Counted from the stretch's first letter, positions 21,713 through 32,592 are shown. The stretch is 64,000 nt of DNA from Clostridium sp. 1001271B_151109_B4 (GCF_015670405.1 NZ_JADPBQ010000005.1:1-64000), one strand, 5' to 3'. Numbers and translations are program-made. The notes: generated by a model not told the origin, from the letters alone.

Positions 21713-21809
21713 ATTTATGGCATATGAATAGATTGATGTAAACGAATAATAGAGATAAAATAAACTTGTAAGTAGTTGATATTTAAAAATGTCACTAATA
21801 GGAGAGCCT

Positions 21810-23924
21810 ATGAGAAAGAAAAAATTAATGTCTAGACAAAAACAAATTATACAAATTTTAACTAAATCAACTAGCAAAAATCCTATAACTATTTCCAAAA
21901 TTGCTGAAAGCTTAAATATAAGTTCAAGAACTGTATTAAGAGAGATGCCTAAAATTGAAGAATGGTTAGATGAAAATGGATTTAATTTCATTAAAAAGCC
22001 AGGGGTTGGTTTGATAATAGATGAAAATCTAGAAAACCAGCAATTAATATTAGAACTTCTAGAAGTTGAAAATATTCAAAAAGAATATACCAAAGATGAA
22101 AGAAAAAAAATTATTTTAGGTGAGCTATTAGTAAATAAAGAACCATTAAAATTATTTTATTTTACTAATCAATTAAAAGTTTCCGAAGGAACTTTAAGTA
22201 ATGATTTAGATGGAGTTGAAGAGTGGTTAAAGGAGTTTGATATAAAACTTATTAGAAAACAAGGTTTAGGGATTTATCTAGAAGGTAATGAAAAGAATTA
22301 TAGAAAAGTACTAGCAGATATTTTGTACAAGACTCTAGATGAAAAAGAGTTAATAAAACTTTTAAAAAAATCATTGAATAGTTCAAATACTGAAAATAGT
22401 ATAGAGTTTTCAATAGAAAATAGAATGCTTAATTTTATTGATAAAACAATAATTAGAGACATAGAAAAGATCGTATCAGAGTTAGAGGAAAAATTTAATT
22501 TTAAACTTATAGATAGTGATTATATTGGATTAGTTGTTCATATATCGTTAGCAGTTCAACGAATAAAAAATGGTGAAAAAATTTCAATGGATAAAGATTC
22601 ATTAAGTGAATTAGAACTATTACCAGAATTTGCAGTTGCAACTGAAATCACAAATGAATTAGAAAAAATATTTACTATCGAAATCCCTAGAGATGAAATT
22701 GGTTATATAACAATGCATTTAAAGGGGGCTAGATTAAGGTTAAGCAAGGTAGAAAATGATATTGATTTAGACAACCTAGATATTAAACAAATTTCTAATT
22801 ATATAATATCAGAGGTTGAAAAAGACTTTAATATTGAAATAATTAATAAGCAAAAATTAAGCAAAGATATATATAATCATTTGGTTCCTGCAGTTAGCAG
22901 AATGACTATGAAACTTAATATTAGAAATCCATTATTAGAAAATATAAAGGAACAGTATAAAGAAATTTACGATTCTTGTGAAAATGCTTGCGAAATATTA
23001 AAGAGAATTACTAAAGTAGATAAGATACCAGAATCTGAAGTTGCATATATAGCAATGCACATTGCTGCTGCAATAGAAGAAAATATAAAAAGAGAAAACT
23101 TATCAGTTGTAATAGCATGTCCAACAGGAATCGGAACATCAAGATTATTAGCTGTAAATATAAAGAAAGAATTCCAAAACTTAGATATTAAAAGTAGTAT
23201 ATCTGCTATAAATATTGATACAAATAAGTTAACAAATGAGGGTATAGACTTTATAATATCAACAGTGGAATTAGATGTAGATTATAAGTATATTTGTTTA
23301 AATCCAATGTTTTTACAAAAAGATAAAATGAAGTTAAAGGAGTTTATTCATAGATATTCTAAAGATATAATATTAAAAAAAATAGTAAAAAAAGAAGTTA
23401 AGTGTGACAAAGATAAGATAAAAAGTATAACAAATTTGGGCACTGAAATAATTTCAATAATAGAAGAAGTAAAAGTAAGAGAAATTAATTGCGTAGAATC
23501 GGTAAACGATTTGATAGGAATAGCTAGTAGTATTTTTGCTAATAATGTCAATCATTCAAAAGAAATAAAAAAATCATTGATTGAAAGAGAAATGAAGTCT
23601 AGCACTTATTTGAATGGATTCAATATGATGTTACTGCATTGTAAAGATGAAAAGATTACTTCTTGTAAATTTGGAGTTATAAGATTAAAAGAAAAATTAA
23701 TAGAAAATAATAAGAAAATTGATTTTGCAATTGTTTCTTTAATTCCAGAAAAGAATACACAAACTCAGATAAATATAATGAGCTATATAAATGGGGAAAT
23801 AATAGAGAAAGAAAGTTTTAGGAAATCTATTAAAAAAAGTAGTGAAGAAGAGTTAACTAATATTATAGAAAAGATTTTAGGTGATTTATACAGGAAGGAA
23901 TTAAAGAGTATTATGGAGGAATAG
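21810..23924 (+). CDS. mtlR: Mannitol operon transcriptional activator (PRD-type)
   Basis: PTS-regulated DNA-binding activator of 704 residues. It has an N-terminal HTH (about 10-60, [34 protein letters not shown]) and a second HTH-like region near 115-150. Two PRD domains follow (about 205-420), with [10 protein letters not shown] and [11 protein letters not shown]. Next come an EIIB-Gat-like domain ([14 protein letters not shown], with its Cys) and a C-terminal EIIA-Mtl-like domain (MLLHCKDEK). Its activity should be set by phosphorylation from the mannitol PTS and HPr. ATG 21810 is preferred for its AGGAGAG site. It is two bases upstream of mtlA, so they are translationally coupled. Confidence 0.92.
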   Translation: MRKKKLMSRQKQIIQILTKSTSKNPITISKIAESLNISSRTVLREMPKIEEWLDENGFNFIKKPGVGLIIDENLENQQLILELLEVENIQKEYTKDERKKIILGELLVNKEPLKLFYFTNQLKVSEGTLSNDLDGVEEWLKEFDIKLIRKQGLGIYLEGNEKNYRKVLADILYKTLDEKELIKLLKKSLNSSNTENSIEFSIENRMLNFIDKTIIRDIEKIVSELEEKFNFKLIDSDYIGLVVHISLAVQRIKNGEKISMDKDSLSELELLPEFAVATEITNELEKIFTIEIPRDEIGYITMHLKGARLRLSKVENDIDLDNLDIKQISNYIISEVEKDFNIEIINKQKLSKDIYNHLVPAVSRMTMKLNIRNPLLENIKEQYKEIYDSCENACEILKRITKVDKIPESEVAYIAMHIAAAIEENIKRENLSVVIACPTGIGTSRLLAVNIKKEFQNLDIKSSISAINIDTNKLTNEGIDFIISTVELDVDYKYICLNPMFLQKDKMKLKEFIHRYSKDIILKKIVKKEVKCDKDKIKSITNLGTEIISIIEEVKVREINCVESVNDLIGIASSIFANNVNHSKEIKKSLIEREMKSSTYLNGFNMMLLHCKDEKITSCKFGVIRLKEKLIENNKKIDFAIVSLIPEKNTQTQINIMSYINGEIIEKESFRKSIKKSSEEELTNIIEKILGDLYRKELKSIMEE

Positions 23925-23926
23925 AG

Positions 23927-25765
23927 ATGATTAAGGAGAAAGTTCAAAAATTTGGTAAGTTCTTAAGTGGAATGGTAATGCCTAATATAGGAGCATTTAT
24001 AGCTTGGGGATTAATTACTGCATTGTTTATCGAAACTGGATGGTTTCCTAATGAGCAATTAGCAAGTTTAGTTGATCCAATGTTAAAGTATTTACTTCCA
24101 TTATTAGTTGGATATACTGGTGGTAGAGTAGTTGGAGACGTAAGAGGTGGAGTAATAGGTGCAATTGCAACTGCTGGTGTTATAGTTGGAGCAGATATTC
24201 CAATGTTCATTGGAGCAATGATAATGGGGCCATTAGCTGGATACACTATTAAGAAGTTTGATAAGGCTATTGAAGGTAAAGCTCCAGCTGGATTTGAGAT
24301 GTTAATTAACAATTTCTCAGTAGGAATTATTGGATTAATACTTGCTATAGTTGGATTTTACGCTATAGGTCCAGTGGTTGTTATTGTAACTGAAGGGCTT
24401 AAGTTGGGGGTTGAAGTAATAATTTCTAAGGGATTACTTCCTTTAGTAGCAATATTTATTGAGCCAGCTAAGGTATTATTTTTAAACAATGCAATAAATC
24501 ATGGTATTATTGGTCCAATTGGTATTGAGCAAACAAAAGAATTTGGACAATCTATAATGTACTTATTAGAAGCAAATCCAGGTCCAGGGCTTGGAGTATT
24601 ATTAGCATATTGTTTCTATAGTAAAGGTGGAATGAAGCAATCAGCACCAGGAGCGGCAATTATACATGCATTAGGTGGAATTCATGAAATTTACTTCCCA
24701 TATGTATTAATGAATCCATTATTAATAATAGCACCAATAGTTGGTAGTGCTGCAGGGATATTAGTATTTTCAATTTTTAATGCTGGATTAGTAGCAACTC
24801 CATCACCAGGAAGTATATTTGCTTTAATGGCATTAGCACCAAAGGGTGGAATGATTGGAATTTTAGCAGGGGTTGCGGTTTCTACAGCTGTATCATTTGT
24901 TGTTGCAGCACCATTAGTTAGAAAAGCTGCTAAAAAATTAAGTGATGATAATGACGAAACTGTTGTTGATAATGAAGAGGTAGTAATTAATAAAGCAGTA
25001 ATCAATAAAATAGTATTTGCGTGTGATGCTGGAATGGGCTCTAGTGCAATGGGAGCAACTAAGTTTAGAAATAGAATAAAAGGTTTTGCTTCAAATATAA
25101 TAGTTATTAATTCATCAGTAGATACAATACCAGCTGATGCAGATATAGTTGTAAGTCATAAAAAATTAGCGGAAAGAGCAAGAAAAAATTCTCCGCAAGC
25201 AGAGCATGTGTTTATAGAGAATTTCTTACAAGATAGTAAATTAGACAAGCTATATTCTATATTAGAAAACAGAGCAGATGGAAACATAGAGTTAGCAGAA
25301 GTTGCTGTAGCAGAAGTAGCGGCATCAGCACAAGTTAAAGAAACTTCTATATTAAAAGGGGATAATATAATTTTAGGATTATCAAGCGAAAGTAAAGAAG
25401 AAGCTATAGAGAGAGCTGGGAAGATATTAGTTAAAGAAGGATATGTTAATAATAACTATATAGCTGCAATGCAAGAAAGAGAAAAAATAGTATCAACTTA
25501 TATAGGAATGGGAATAGCAATTCCACATGGCGTAGGTGAAGCAAAAAAAGAAGTTGAGAAGTCAGGAATAGTTGTCCTTCAGTATCCAGATGGTGTAGTT
25601 TTTGGTGATGATTTAGCATATTTAGTTATTGGTATTGCTGGAGTTGGAGATGATCATTTAGAAATATTATCTAATATTGCAACATCATTAGAGGATGAAG
25701 CATTAGTAGATAAGCTTAAAAATACAAGTGATAAATTTGAGATATTAAAAACTTTTAATAAATAG
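23927..25765 (+). CDS. mtlA: Mannitol PTS permease EIICBA
   Basis: Membrane permease that imports mannitol and phosphorylates it to mannitol 1-phosphate. The 612 residues contain EIIC (1-345, with NHGIIGPIG and [12 protein letters not shown]) and EIIB (about 360-450, phospho-Cys C366 in [14 protein letters not shown]). A fused EIIA (about 470-612, with [14 protein letters not shown] carrying the phospho-His) completes it. The fused CBA form is like E. coli MtlA; many Firmicutes have a separate EIIA. It starts two bases after mtlR with AGGAATAG as ribosome site. It is followed by a decayed mtlD and then an intact one. Confidence 0.96.
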   Translation: MIKEKVQKFGKFLSGMVMPNIGAFIAWGLITALFIETGWFPNEQLASLVDPMLKYLLPLLVGYTGGRVVGDVRGGVIGAIATAGVIVGADIPMFIGAMIMGPLAGYTIKKFDKAIEGKAPAGFEMLINNFSVGIIGLILAIVGFYAIGPVVVIVTEGLKLGVEVIISKGLLPLVAIFIEPAKVLFLNNAINHGIIGPIGIEQTKEFGQSIMYLLEANPGPGLGVLLAYCFYSKGGMKQSAPGAAIIHALGGIHEIYFPYVLMNPLLIIAPIVGSAAGILVFSIFNAGLVATPSPGSIFALMALAPKGGMIGILAGVAVSTAVSFVVAAPLVRKAAKKLSDDNDETVVDNEEVVINKAVINKIVFACDAGMGSSAMGATKFRNRIKGFASNIIVINSSVDTIPADADIVVSHKKLAERARKNSPQAEHVFIENFLQDSKLDKLYSILENRADGNIELAEVAVAEVAASAQVKETSILKGDNIILGLSSESKEEAIERAGKILVKEGYVNNNYIAAMQEREKIVSTYIGMGIAIPHGVGEAKKEVEKSGIVVLQYPDGVVFGDDLAYLVIGIAGVGDDHLEILSNIATSLEDEALVDKLKNTSDKFEILKTFNK

Positions 25766-25779
25766 TAAGAGGCATTCTT

Positions 25780-26460
25780 GTGAAAAAAGCAATTTAATTT
25801 GGAGCAGGAAATATAGGTAGGGGAGTTATAGGACCATTACTTTCAAAGTCTGATTATCAAGTGATTTTTGCTGATATAAATAATGAAATAAAAAAATACT
25901 TAAATAGAGATGAAATAAATTATTTGGATGAGTATATTGGATTCCCAGAGTGTTTAGTTGATAGAATAGTGATACCAAACAACAATGAAAACGTTTTGGG
26001 AATTCGGGTAGAGAAGTATTGCCAGTGGGTAATACAGAAAAATGCATTTAAAGGTGATATATCAAATATAGAAGCTGCTAATTTCGCAGGTGATTTAAAT
26101 TCATATATTGAAAGAAGTATATTTACACTAAACACAGTGTATGCTATGACAGCGTATTTTGGAAAGCTAAGAGGATATACATCTATAGCAGAAAGTATAA
26201 ATGACAAGTGTATATATGATTTAGTAAAAGAAAGTGAATCGAAAATAGCAGTTAAATATAATTTTGATGAAAAAAGTAATTTAGGGTATATAGAAAAAAA
26301 CGATTAATAGACTTAAAAATCCATATTTAAAAGGTAAAAGAATAAGAACAGGGAAAAGTCAATTAAAAAGATTAAATGAATACGCTAAGATAACTAATAA
26401 TTTTAATAGTTTTAATGGTGGCTTAGGGATATTTAATATGTTAAATGATGATATGAGGAG
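25780..26460 (+). pseudogene. mtlD: Decayed mannitol-1-phosphate dehydrogenase copy
   Basis: A degenerate duplicate of the intact mtlD that follows. From GTG 25780 it reads VKKAI, a TAA stop where intact mtlD has Gln6, then FGAGNIGRG and onward. After the segment equivalent to residue 37 it jumps to the equivalent of about residue 136 (KKYLNRDEINYLDE), so about 98 codons are missing. It stays recognisable to a stop near 26307, after which a shifted frame continues the similarity (INRLKNPYLKG) up to the ribosome site of the intact gene. Its lower similarity shows that it is not a recent copy. Confidence 0.9.
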
Positions 26461-26469
26461 GAATTATTA

Positions 26470-27630
26470 ATGAAAAAAGCAATTCAATTTGGAGCAGGAA
26501 ATATAGGAAGAGGGTTTATCGGATCATTATTATCTAAGGCAGGATATCATGTAGTATTTGCAGATGTAAACACTGAAATAATCGATAAGATTAATAATGA
26601 TAAAGAGTATACAATTCATGTAATGGATACTGTGTGTTCAGAAGAGAAGGTTAATGATATAAGTGGCGTTATATCAATAAATAATGAAATATATAAAGAA
26701 ATAGTTGAAGCAGAAATTATAACTACTGCAGTTGGGCCTGTTGTTTTACCAAGAATAGCACCAACAATAGCAAAAGGTATAGCTCTTAGAAAAGAAAAGG
26801 GAGTAAAGAGCTACCTAAATATAATTGCATGTGAAAATGCAATTAAGGCTAGCTCACAACTTGAGGAAGAAGTTAAGAAGTATTTAACTAAAGATGAAGT
26901 TGATTATTTAGATGAATTTATAGGGTTCCCAAATTGTTCTGTAGATAGAATAGTTCCACCTGTGAAAAGCGAAAATATTCTAGATGTTGTAGTTGAAAAT
27001 TATTATGAATGGAATGTGGAAGAAAAAGCTTTTAAAGGTGAAATACCTAAGATAGAAGGTATGAATTTAGTAGATGATTTAATGGCCTATATTGAAAGAA
27101 AGTTATTTACGCTAAATACTGGACATGCAATAACAGCTTATTTTGGATACTTAAAAGGTTATGAAACAATAGAAGAAAGTATTAAAGATGAAGTTATTTA
27201 CGATTTTGTTAAAAAGGCAATGATCGAAAGTGGAAAAGGATTAATTGCTAAATATAACTTTGATGAAGAAGCTCATTATAAATATATAAATAAAATAATA
27301 GATAGATTTAAGAATCCATATTTAAAAGATGATGTGGCAAGGGTTGGAAGAGAACCTTTAAGAAAATTAAATGAAAATGATAGATTAATAAAACCATTAA
27401 TTACTGCAAGAGGATTCAATATTAATACAGATAATTTACTACTAGGGGTAGGAGCAGCACTTCATTATGATAATAAAGAAGATGCTCAAAGTGTACAACT
27501 ACAAAGTTTAATTAATGAAAAAGGTATTAAAGAATCTTTAGCTGAAATATCAAAAATATCAGGTGATACTGATGTATTGGATAAGGTAGAAAAATATTAT
27601 GATGAAGTTAAGAAATTAATAGGAGCATAA
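26470..27630 (+). CDS. mtlD: Mannitol-1-phosphate 5-dehydrogenase
   Basis: Cytosolic NAD-dependent enzyme converting mannitol 1-phosphate to fructose 6-phosphate. The 386 residues match the family length. The N-terminal Rossmann motif GAGNIGRGFIG (8-18) and the C-terminal domain with LNTGHAITAYFGYLKGYETIEES are typical. Its start is behind AGGAGG and directly downstream of the decayed mtlD copy. It shares the mtlR-mtlA transcription unit, and a hairpin follows. Confidence 0.96.
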   Translation: MKKAIQFGAGNIGRGFIGSLLSKAGYHVVFADVNTEIIDKINNDKEYTIHVMDTVCSEEKVNDISGVISINNEIYKEIVEAEIITTAVGPVVLPRIAPTIAKGIALRKEKGVKSYLNIIACENAIKASSQLEEEVKKYLTKDEVDYLDEFIGFPNCSVDRIVPPVKSENILDVVVENYYEWNVEEKAFKGEIPKIEGMNLVDDLMAYIERKLFTLNTGHAITAYFGYLKGYETIEESIKDEVIYDFVKKAMIESGKGLIAKYNFDEEAHYKYINKIIDRFKNPYLKDDVARVGREPLRKLNENDRLIKPLITARGFNINTDNLLLGVGAALHYDNKEDAQSVQLQSLINEKGIKESLAEISKISGDTDVLDKVEKYYDEVKKLIGA

Positions 27631-27678
27631 TATTTCTATATAAATATTTAAAACTCAAAATTTAATCTCTAGAAGTTT

Positions 27679-27720
27679 AACACCAAAAGTAAAAATTAAA
27701 ATGCTTTTGGTGTTATTCTT
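27679..27720 (+). terminator. Hairpin after mtlD
   Basis: Perfect 11-bp stem (AACACCAAAAG with CTTTTGGTGTT), followed by ATTCTTT; a short T-rich tail makes it a moderate terminator. Confidence 0.65.
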
Positions 27721-27843
27721 TATATAATATTTTAAAAAGAATACAATTTCAAATATCATTTATAAAATAATTGATATAAAAGAAATATAAGGATAGAATT
27801 AGTGTATGGGATGTAAAAGGAAACTAGAGAGGAGAAAGAGGTA

Positions 27844-29661
27844 GTGATTAAGGAAAGAGCACAAAGTTTTGGAAACTTTATAAGTAGTATGATCATACCC
27901 AATATAGGTGCATTTATAGCATGGGGATTCATAACTGCTATATTTAGTCCTACAGGATGGTTTCCAAACGAAAAGATAGCTTTATTAGTAGAACCATTAA
28001 CACAGTATTTATTACCGTTATTAGTAGGATTTACAGGAGGTAAAGTTACTGGAGGAGCAAGAGGAGGCGTGGTAGCAGCTATAGCAACAGTTGGTGTAAT
28101 AGCTGGTACTAATATACCCATGATTTTAGGAGCAATGGTAATGGGTACCTTATCTGGATGCATAATAAAGAAATTTGACAAAGTAATAAAAAACAAAATT
28201 CCAATTGGATTTGAGATGTTAGTAAATAATTTTTCACTTGCTATTATAGGTATGATATTAGCTATAGTAGGATTGTTTGTAATTGGTCCGAGCATGGCTA
28301 TTATTGCAGGAATAATGAATATAGGTGTAGCTTTTATTGTTAAAAATGGACTATTGCCATTATTAGCAATTTTTATAGAGCCAGCAAAAGTACTATTTTT
28401 AAATAATACAATAAATCATGGAATAATAGATGTAATAGCAATAGATCAAGTTAATGAATATGGAAAGTCAATATTATACTTATTAGAAGCAAATCCTGGT
28501 CCAGGATTAGGTGTAATATTATCTTATTTTATATATAGTAGAGGAACAATGAAACAATCAGCACCTAGTGCGGCTATAATTCAGCTTTTTGGAGGGATAC
28601 ATGAAATATATTTTCCATACATATTATTAAATCCATCATTGCTATTAGCAGCAATTATGGGAAGTATGTCTTCTATAATAACTTTCTTAGCTTTAAATTC
28701 AGGATTAATATCAACAGCATCTCCAGGAAGTATTTTTTCTATAATGATGTTATCCCATAAAAGTGATGTTTTAACAAATTTATTAGGCGTTTGTGTTGGT
28801 GCAGTAGTTTCATTTTTTATATCTGCATTTTTACTGGAAAGAAAATATAGTAAAAAAGATGATAAAAATACTAATAGTGAAAATATGCAGGAATTAGACT
28901 TAGATATTAAATATATAAAGAAAATAGTGTTTGCCTGTGATGTGGGAATGGGCTCAAGTGCTATGGGTGCAACAAATTTTAGAAATAGGATAAAAGATTT
29001 TGATTTGGATATAGAAGTGGTTAATTCATCTGTATCAAATATACCTAATGATGCCGATATAATAATAACGCATAAAGGGTTATTGGGTAGTATAAAAAGT
29101 GATATTAATAAGGATAAAATTATTTTTATAGAAAATTTCTTAGAGGATGATAATTTAGAAGCTTTATATGAGAAGTTAGGTAAAGAAGATGAAAATGATA
29201 AAATTAGTCATAGGGAAGAGAGAGTTAAAGTTGAAAATAATACATTACTAAAGGAAGCAAATATTTTGTTAGGGTTAGAAAGTGAATCTAAAGAAGAGGC
29301 TATAATAAGGGCTGGTGAACTTTTATTTAATAATGGTTATACAAAATATGAATATATAGATTCAATGTTAGAAAGGGAAAATATAATATCTACGTATATT
29401 GGGCTCGGAATTGCTATACCTCATGGTACAGAAAGTGGAAAGAGCGAAGTTAAAAAAGCAGGAATTGTAGTTTTACAATATCCTGAGGGAATAAAATTTA
29501 GTAGTCAAACAGCATATCTAGTAATTGCTGTTGCAGCTAAAGGTGATGAACATTTAGAAATAATATCAAGTATAGCGAAATCATTAGAAGATACTAAATT
29601 AATAGAAGAAGTTAAAATAACTAAAAATCCAAAGGATGTATTAAAAGCATTTAATGTCTAA
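27844..29661 (+). CDS. Second mannitol-type PTS permease EIICBA
   Basis: A 605-residue paralogue of the MtlA at 23927, similar along its entire length, including IIC ([12 protein letters not shown]), IIB with its Cys ([14 protein letters not shown]) and IIA with its His (GLGIAIPHGTESG). All catalytic residues are present, so it looks functional. Divergence from the first copy is moderate, mainly at the IIC-IIB linker and in the substrate-domain end. It may transport mannitol or another hexitol. It starts at GTG 27844 behind GAGGAGAAAGAGG and is separated from mtlD by a hairpin, so it may have its own promoter. A GH1 relic follows. Confidence 0.9.
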   Translation: MIKERAQSFGNFISSMIIPNIGAFIAWGFITAIFSPTGWFPNEKIALLVEPLTQYLLPLLVGFTGGKVTGGARGGVVAAIATVGVIAGTNIPMILGAMVMGTLSGCIIKKFDKVIKNKIPIGFEMLVNNFSLAIIGMILAIVGLFVIGPSMAIIAGIMNIGVAFIVKNGLLPLLAIFIEPAKVLFLNNTINHGIIDVIAIDQVNEYGKSILYLLEANPGPGLGVILSYFIYSRGTMKQSAPSAAIIQLFGGIHEIYFPYILLNPSLLLAAIMGSMSSIITFLALNSGLISTASPGSIFSIMMLSHKSDVLTNLLGVCVGAVVSFFISAFLLERKYSKKDDKNTNSENMQELDLDIKYIKKIVFACDVGMGSSAMGATNFRNRIKDFDLDIEVVNSSVSNIPNDADIIITHKGLLGSIKSDINKDKIIFIENFLEDDNLEALYEKLGKEDENDKISHREERVKVENNTLLKEANILLGLESESKEEAIIRAGELLFNNGYTKYEYIDSMLERENIISTYIGLGIAIPHGTESGKSEVKKAGIVVLQYPEGIKFSSQTAYLVIAVAAKGDEHLEIISSIAKSLEDTKLIEEVKITKNPKDVLKAFNV

Positions 29662-29765
29662 TTATTACTATAAAAAAGGTCAAAATATTATTATAGAAAC
29701 TAAATTAATAATTTGTTAGAATGAGGTACAATTATAAGTTGTTATGAAAGAGAGTGTGAGAAAAT

Positions 29766-29928
29766 ATGGGGAACTTTAAGATGCCTAAAGGATTTTTATG
29801 GGGAAGTGCATCTGCTGCATATCAAGTAGATAGAGAAGAAGAAGAGGGTTCTTCAATGAATCGTTATAAAAAAAGATAGTTATTATTGGTACAAAAAAGT
29901 AATAGAAACAAATGCTGATGAACTATAA
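29766..29928 (+). pseudogene. GH1 6-phospho-beta-glucosidase stub, ends only
   Basis: ATG 29766 begins MGNFKMPKGFLWGSASAAYQVD, a clear GH1 N-terminus. After about 35 codons the sequence changes frame, and the last codons read KKDSYYWYKKVIETNADEL, the GH1 C-terminus (compare [18 protein letters not shown] in bglA). About 430 codons between are gone. A ribosome site (GAAAGAGAG) remains. Confidence 0.9.
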
Positions 29929-29944
29929 AGTTATAAAATAATTA

Positions 29945-29994
29945 TGCCATTCAAATTAATCTAGGATTTAGGTTAATTTGAATGGCAATTTTTT
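29945..29994. terminator. Bidirectional terminator
   Basis: Perfect 15-bp stem (TGCCATTCAAATTAA, 29945-29959, with 29973-29987), T-run on the + side and an A-rich run on the other side. It serves the GH1 stub on + and the small minus-strand peptide gene. Confidence 0.85.
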
Positions 29995-30085
29995 AGGGAA
30001 TTGTAATATTATTTATAAAATTATATGCAATTTCAATTATAGTATATCCAATTCCAACTAGTGCAATTGCGGCTAATAAAATCAT
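29993..30085 (-). CDS. Small membrane peptide, 30 residues
   Basis: A minus-strand reading frame too short for usual gene callers. ATG at 30085 is preceded by a strong AGGAGG, five bases upstream. The product, MILLAAIALVGIGYTIIEIA plus ten more residues, is one hydrophobic helix with a short polar tail (YNFINNITIP). It ends directly in a perfect terminator hairpin. Neighbours: zupT on the same strand upstream and the GH1 stub opposite. Size and layout resemble small membrane regulators or toxins, but I do not recognise a family. The strong ribosome site and terminator argue that it is translated. Confidence 0.55.
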   Translation of the reverse strand: MILLAAIALVGIGYTIIEIAYNFINNITIP

Positions 30086-30169
30086 ATAATCCTCCTAAGA
30101 ATAATCTTATATTATTATAATTGTAAAGGATGAAAAAATATACATTTATTTAAATTGATTATATTAATT

Positions 30170-30949
30170 CTAAACAAAGATATGGGTCAATGGCATTATA
30201 CAAAATCCTAAGAATATTGATACTAATGCAATTTTAGAGTAACCATATTTTTGAGATGAAGGAATAAGTTCTGCAAAAGAGATATATAACATTATTCCAC
30301 AAACTACAGCAAAGATTATTCCTAAAATAAGATCATTAATAAATGGTTTCAAACATATAAATGCAATTAAGGCACCAAATGGTTCGGCCATACCTGAAAT
30401 AAAAGAGTACTTAAGAGCTTTTTTTCTGCTTTTGCTTGCAAAATAAATTGGCATTGCAATTGCTATACCTTCAGGAATATTATGGAGTGCAATTGCAAGT
30501 GTTACAGTGATTCCAAGTCTAGTATCTTGATAGCCAGAAACAAAAGTGGCTATACCTTCAGGAAAGTTATGTATCATCAAAGCGATAGTTGATACTAAGC
30601 CAACTCGGAAAATATCAAAGTTATTATCATATTGAGCAATTTTGTTGCTGTTACCTTCTGGAATTAAAAGGTCTATTAAATAGGCCATTATAGCACCAAT
30701 CAACATGAATAAAATAGACCATAGTACTCCAGGTGTATTTCCATGATATTTAGATATAGCTGTTTGGGCAGTAGGAAATAAATCAGTAAATGATACGGCA
30801 ATCATGACACCAGCGGAAAAGCCAAGAGCAAATGTTAAAAATTTTTCATTTCTTGACTTAGTAAAAAATATGATGATAGCCCCAAAAACAGTAGATAACC
30901 CTGCTATAGTAGAAAGAAGCAGGGGAAATAATGAGTTATTATCAAACAT
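30170..30949 (-). CDS. zupT: ZIP-family zinc transporter
   Basis: Integral membrane metal importer of 259 residues with eight predicted segments, ZupT type. The metal-binding motifs HNFPEGIATF and ALHNIPEGIAIAMP in the fourth and fifth segments are intact. Substrates in the family are zinc and other divalent metals. The start ATG at 30949 has AGAGGTG about six bases upstream. It is transcribed on the minus strand, divergent from the DUF554 gene. Confidence 0.95.
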   Translation of the reverse strand: MFDNNSLFPLLLSTIAGLSTVFGAIIIFFTKSRNEKFLTFALGFSAGVMIAVSFTDLFPTAQTAISKYHGNTPGVLWSILFMLIGAIMAYLIDLLIPEGNSNKIAQYDNNFDIFRVGLVSTIALMIHNFPEGIATFVSGYQDTRLGITVTLAIALHNIPEGIAIAMPIYFASKSRKKALKYSFISGMAEPFGALIAFICLKPFINDLILGIIFAVVCGIMLYISFAELIPSSQKYGYSKIALVSIFLGFCIMPLTHIFV

Positions 30950-31068
30950 TTCACACCTCTCAAATTATTGTTACATAATTATTTTATGAGAGAGAGTATA
31001 TAAAAAGAATATAAAATATTACAAAATATTGGTATAATTATATGAAGTAAACTAATAAGGGGGTAAAT

Positions 31069-31752
31069 ATGTTAGGAACTATAGTAAATTCAATAGCAGT
31101 AATAGTTGGATGCTTAGTTGGTCTTTTAGTAAAAGGAAGATTAACAGAGAAAATTAGTACAACAATAATGAATGGATTAGCATTATGTGTAGTATACATA
31201 GGAATATCAGGGGCTTTAAAGGGAGAAGATACTTTAATAATTATTATATCAATAGCTATAGGGGCTTTAATTGGAGAAATTATAGATATCGATAAATGGT
31301 TAAATAAATTAGGAGATTGTTTAGAAAGTAAATTTAAAAGTATAAAAGGTAATAATATATCAATAGCAGAAGGATTTGTAACATCAAGTCTTTTATTTTG
31401 TGTTGGAGCTATGGCCATAGTTGGAGCATTAGAAAGTGGACTTAAGGGTAATGATGATATTTTATTCACTAAATCAATTTTAGATGGAATATCAGCTATT
31501 ATTTTTACATCATCTTTGGGAATAGGTGTAATATTCTCTGCAGTAACTGTATTTATATATCAAGGGGCAATAACGTTAGGAGCAGGACTTTTATCTGGAG
31601 TTTTAAGTACTACAGTAATTACAAATATGAGTGCAATTGGGGGATTATTAATTGTAGCACTTGGATTTAACATGCTAGGAGTGACTAAAATAAAGGTAGC
31701 AAATTTACTACCGGCTATATTATTGCCAATATTTTTTAAAATATTTATTTAG
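31069..31752 (+). CDS. DUF554 family membrane protein
   Basis: A 227-residue integral membrane protein with about seven hydrophobic helices. It begins MLGTIVNSIAVIVGCLVGLLVKGRL and carries the conserved CVVYIGISGALKG and LLFCVGAMAIVGALESG segments that mark DUF554 (YdfK-like). Function is unknown; a transport role is often assumed. The ribosome site AAGGGGG lies 6 bases before the ATG. It is 57 bases from the next gene, and the two may be co-transcribed. Confidence 0.9.
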   Translation: MLGTIVNSIAVIVGCLVGLLVKGRLTEKISTTIMNGLALCVVYIGISGALKGEDTLIIIISIAIGALIGEIIDIDKWLNKLGDCLESKFKSIKGNNISIAEGFVTSSLLFCVGAMAIVGALESGLKGNDDILFTKSILDGISAIIFTSSLGIGVIFSAVTVFIYQGAITLGAGLLSGVLSTTVITNMSAIGGLLIVALGFNMLGVTKIKVANLLPAILLPIFFKIFI

Positions 31753-31809
31753 AATGTATTATAATATATGCTATTATATAGAAAGGAGTAAAATTTTGGG
31801 GGGTAAATA

Positions 31810-32517
31810 ATGAAAAAAGATTATTCAGCGCTTATTTGGGGACTATTATTTGTAGCTGTTGGTATTATATTTGGTGGAAATGCACTTGATATCTGGGATA
31901 TAGATGTATTTTTTCCAGGATGGTGGACTTTATTTTTAATTATACCTGGATTAATATCTATGGTTAGGTATGGATTTAATTGGGGATCAGGAGTACTAAT
32001 TATAGCAGGAATTATATTACTTTTTGATAGTTTAGATATTATAAGTGGAAGAGTTATGTGGAAATTAGTTTTTCCATTAATATTAGTAGCTATAGGTATT
32101 TCCATACTAGCAACATTTTTTAGATCAGAGAAAAAAAGGGGAATTGAATCAGACGAGGATATTAGGAGTAAATCTTATATGTATGATTCAACTCAATATC
32201 CAAGATATACTGCAATTTTAGGCGGAGGAGATTATAAAAATACATCTGAAGATTTAAAGGGAATTATTGCAGAAGCAATACTTGGAGGGTTAGATATAGA
32301 TTTAAGGGAAGCCAAAATAACTGAAGATATAGTATTAGAGCTTACTGCAGTTTTAGGGGGTATAGATATATTTTTACCCGATAATGTTAGAGTGGAGATA
32401 ATTTCAGGGACACCTATACTTGGTGGATTTGAGCACAAAATAAATAGAAATGCTTTATCAGGACCTAAAGTAAGAATTAAGTATACTGCGGTTTTGGGTG
32501 GAATTGAAGTTAAGTAA
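31810..32517 (+). CDS. LiaF-like membrane protein
   Basis: A 235-residue protein with an N-terminal block of about four membrane segments (1-105, GLLFVAVGIIFGG ... FPGWWTLFLIIPGLI) and a C-terminal beta-rich domain (135-235). In that domain the motif LGGxxxD recurs (AILGGGDYK, AILGGLDID, AVLGGIDIF, PILGGFEHK, AVLGGIEVK), which is the LiaF/cell-wall-active antibiotic response layout. Related proteins sense envelope stress; no liaRS is adjacent here. Its function as a sensor is inference. Confidence 0.82.
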   Translation: MKKDYSALIWGLLFVAVGIIFGGNALDIWDIDVFFPGWWTLFLIIPGLISMVRYGFNWGSGVLIIAGIILLFDSLDIISGRVMWKLVFPLILVAIGISILATFFRSEKKRGIESDEDIRSKSYMYDSTQYPRYTAILGGGDYKNTSEDLKGIIAEAILGGLDIDLREAKITEDIVLELTAVLGGIDIFLPDNVRVEIISGTPILGGFEHKINRNALSGPKVRIKYTAVLGGIEVK

Positions 32518-32592
32518 AATTAAAAATAATAAAATAATTACTAATAAAAGTAATAGTTCTAAATTTAGGGCTATTATTTTTTTTTATTTCAT

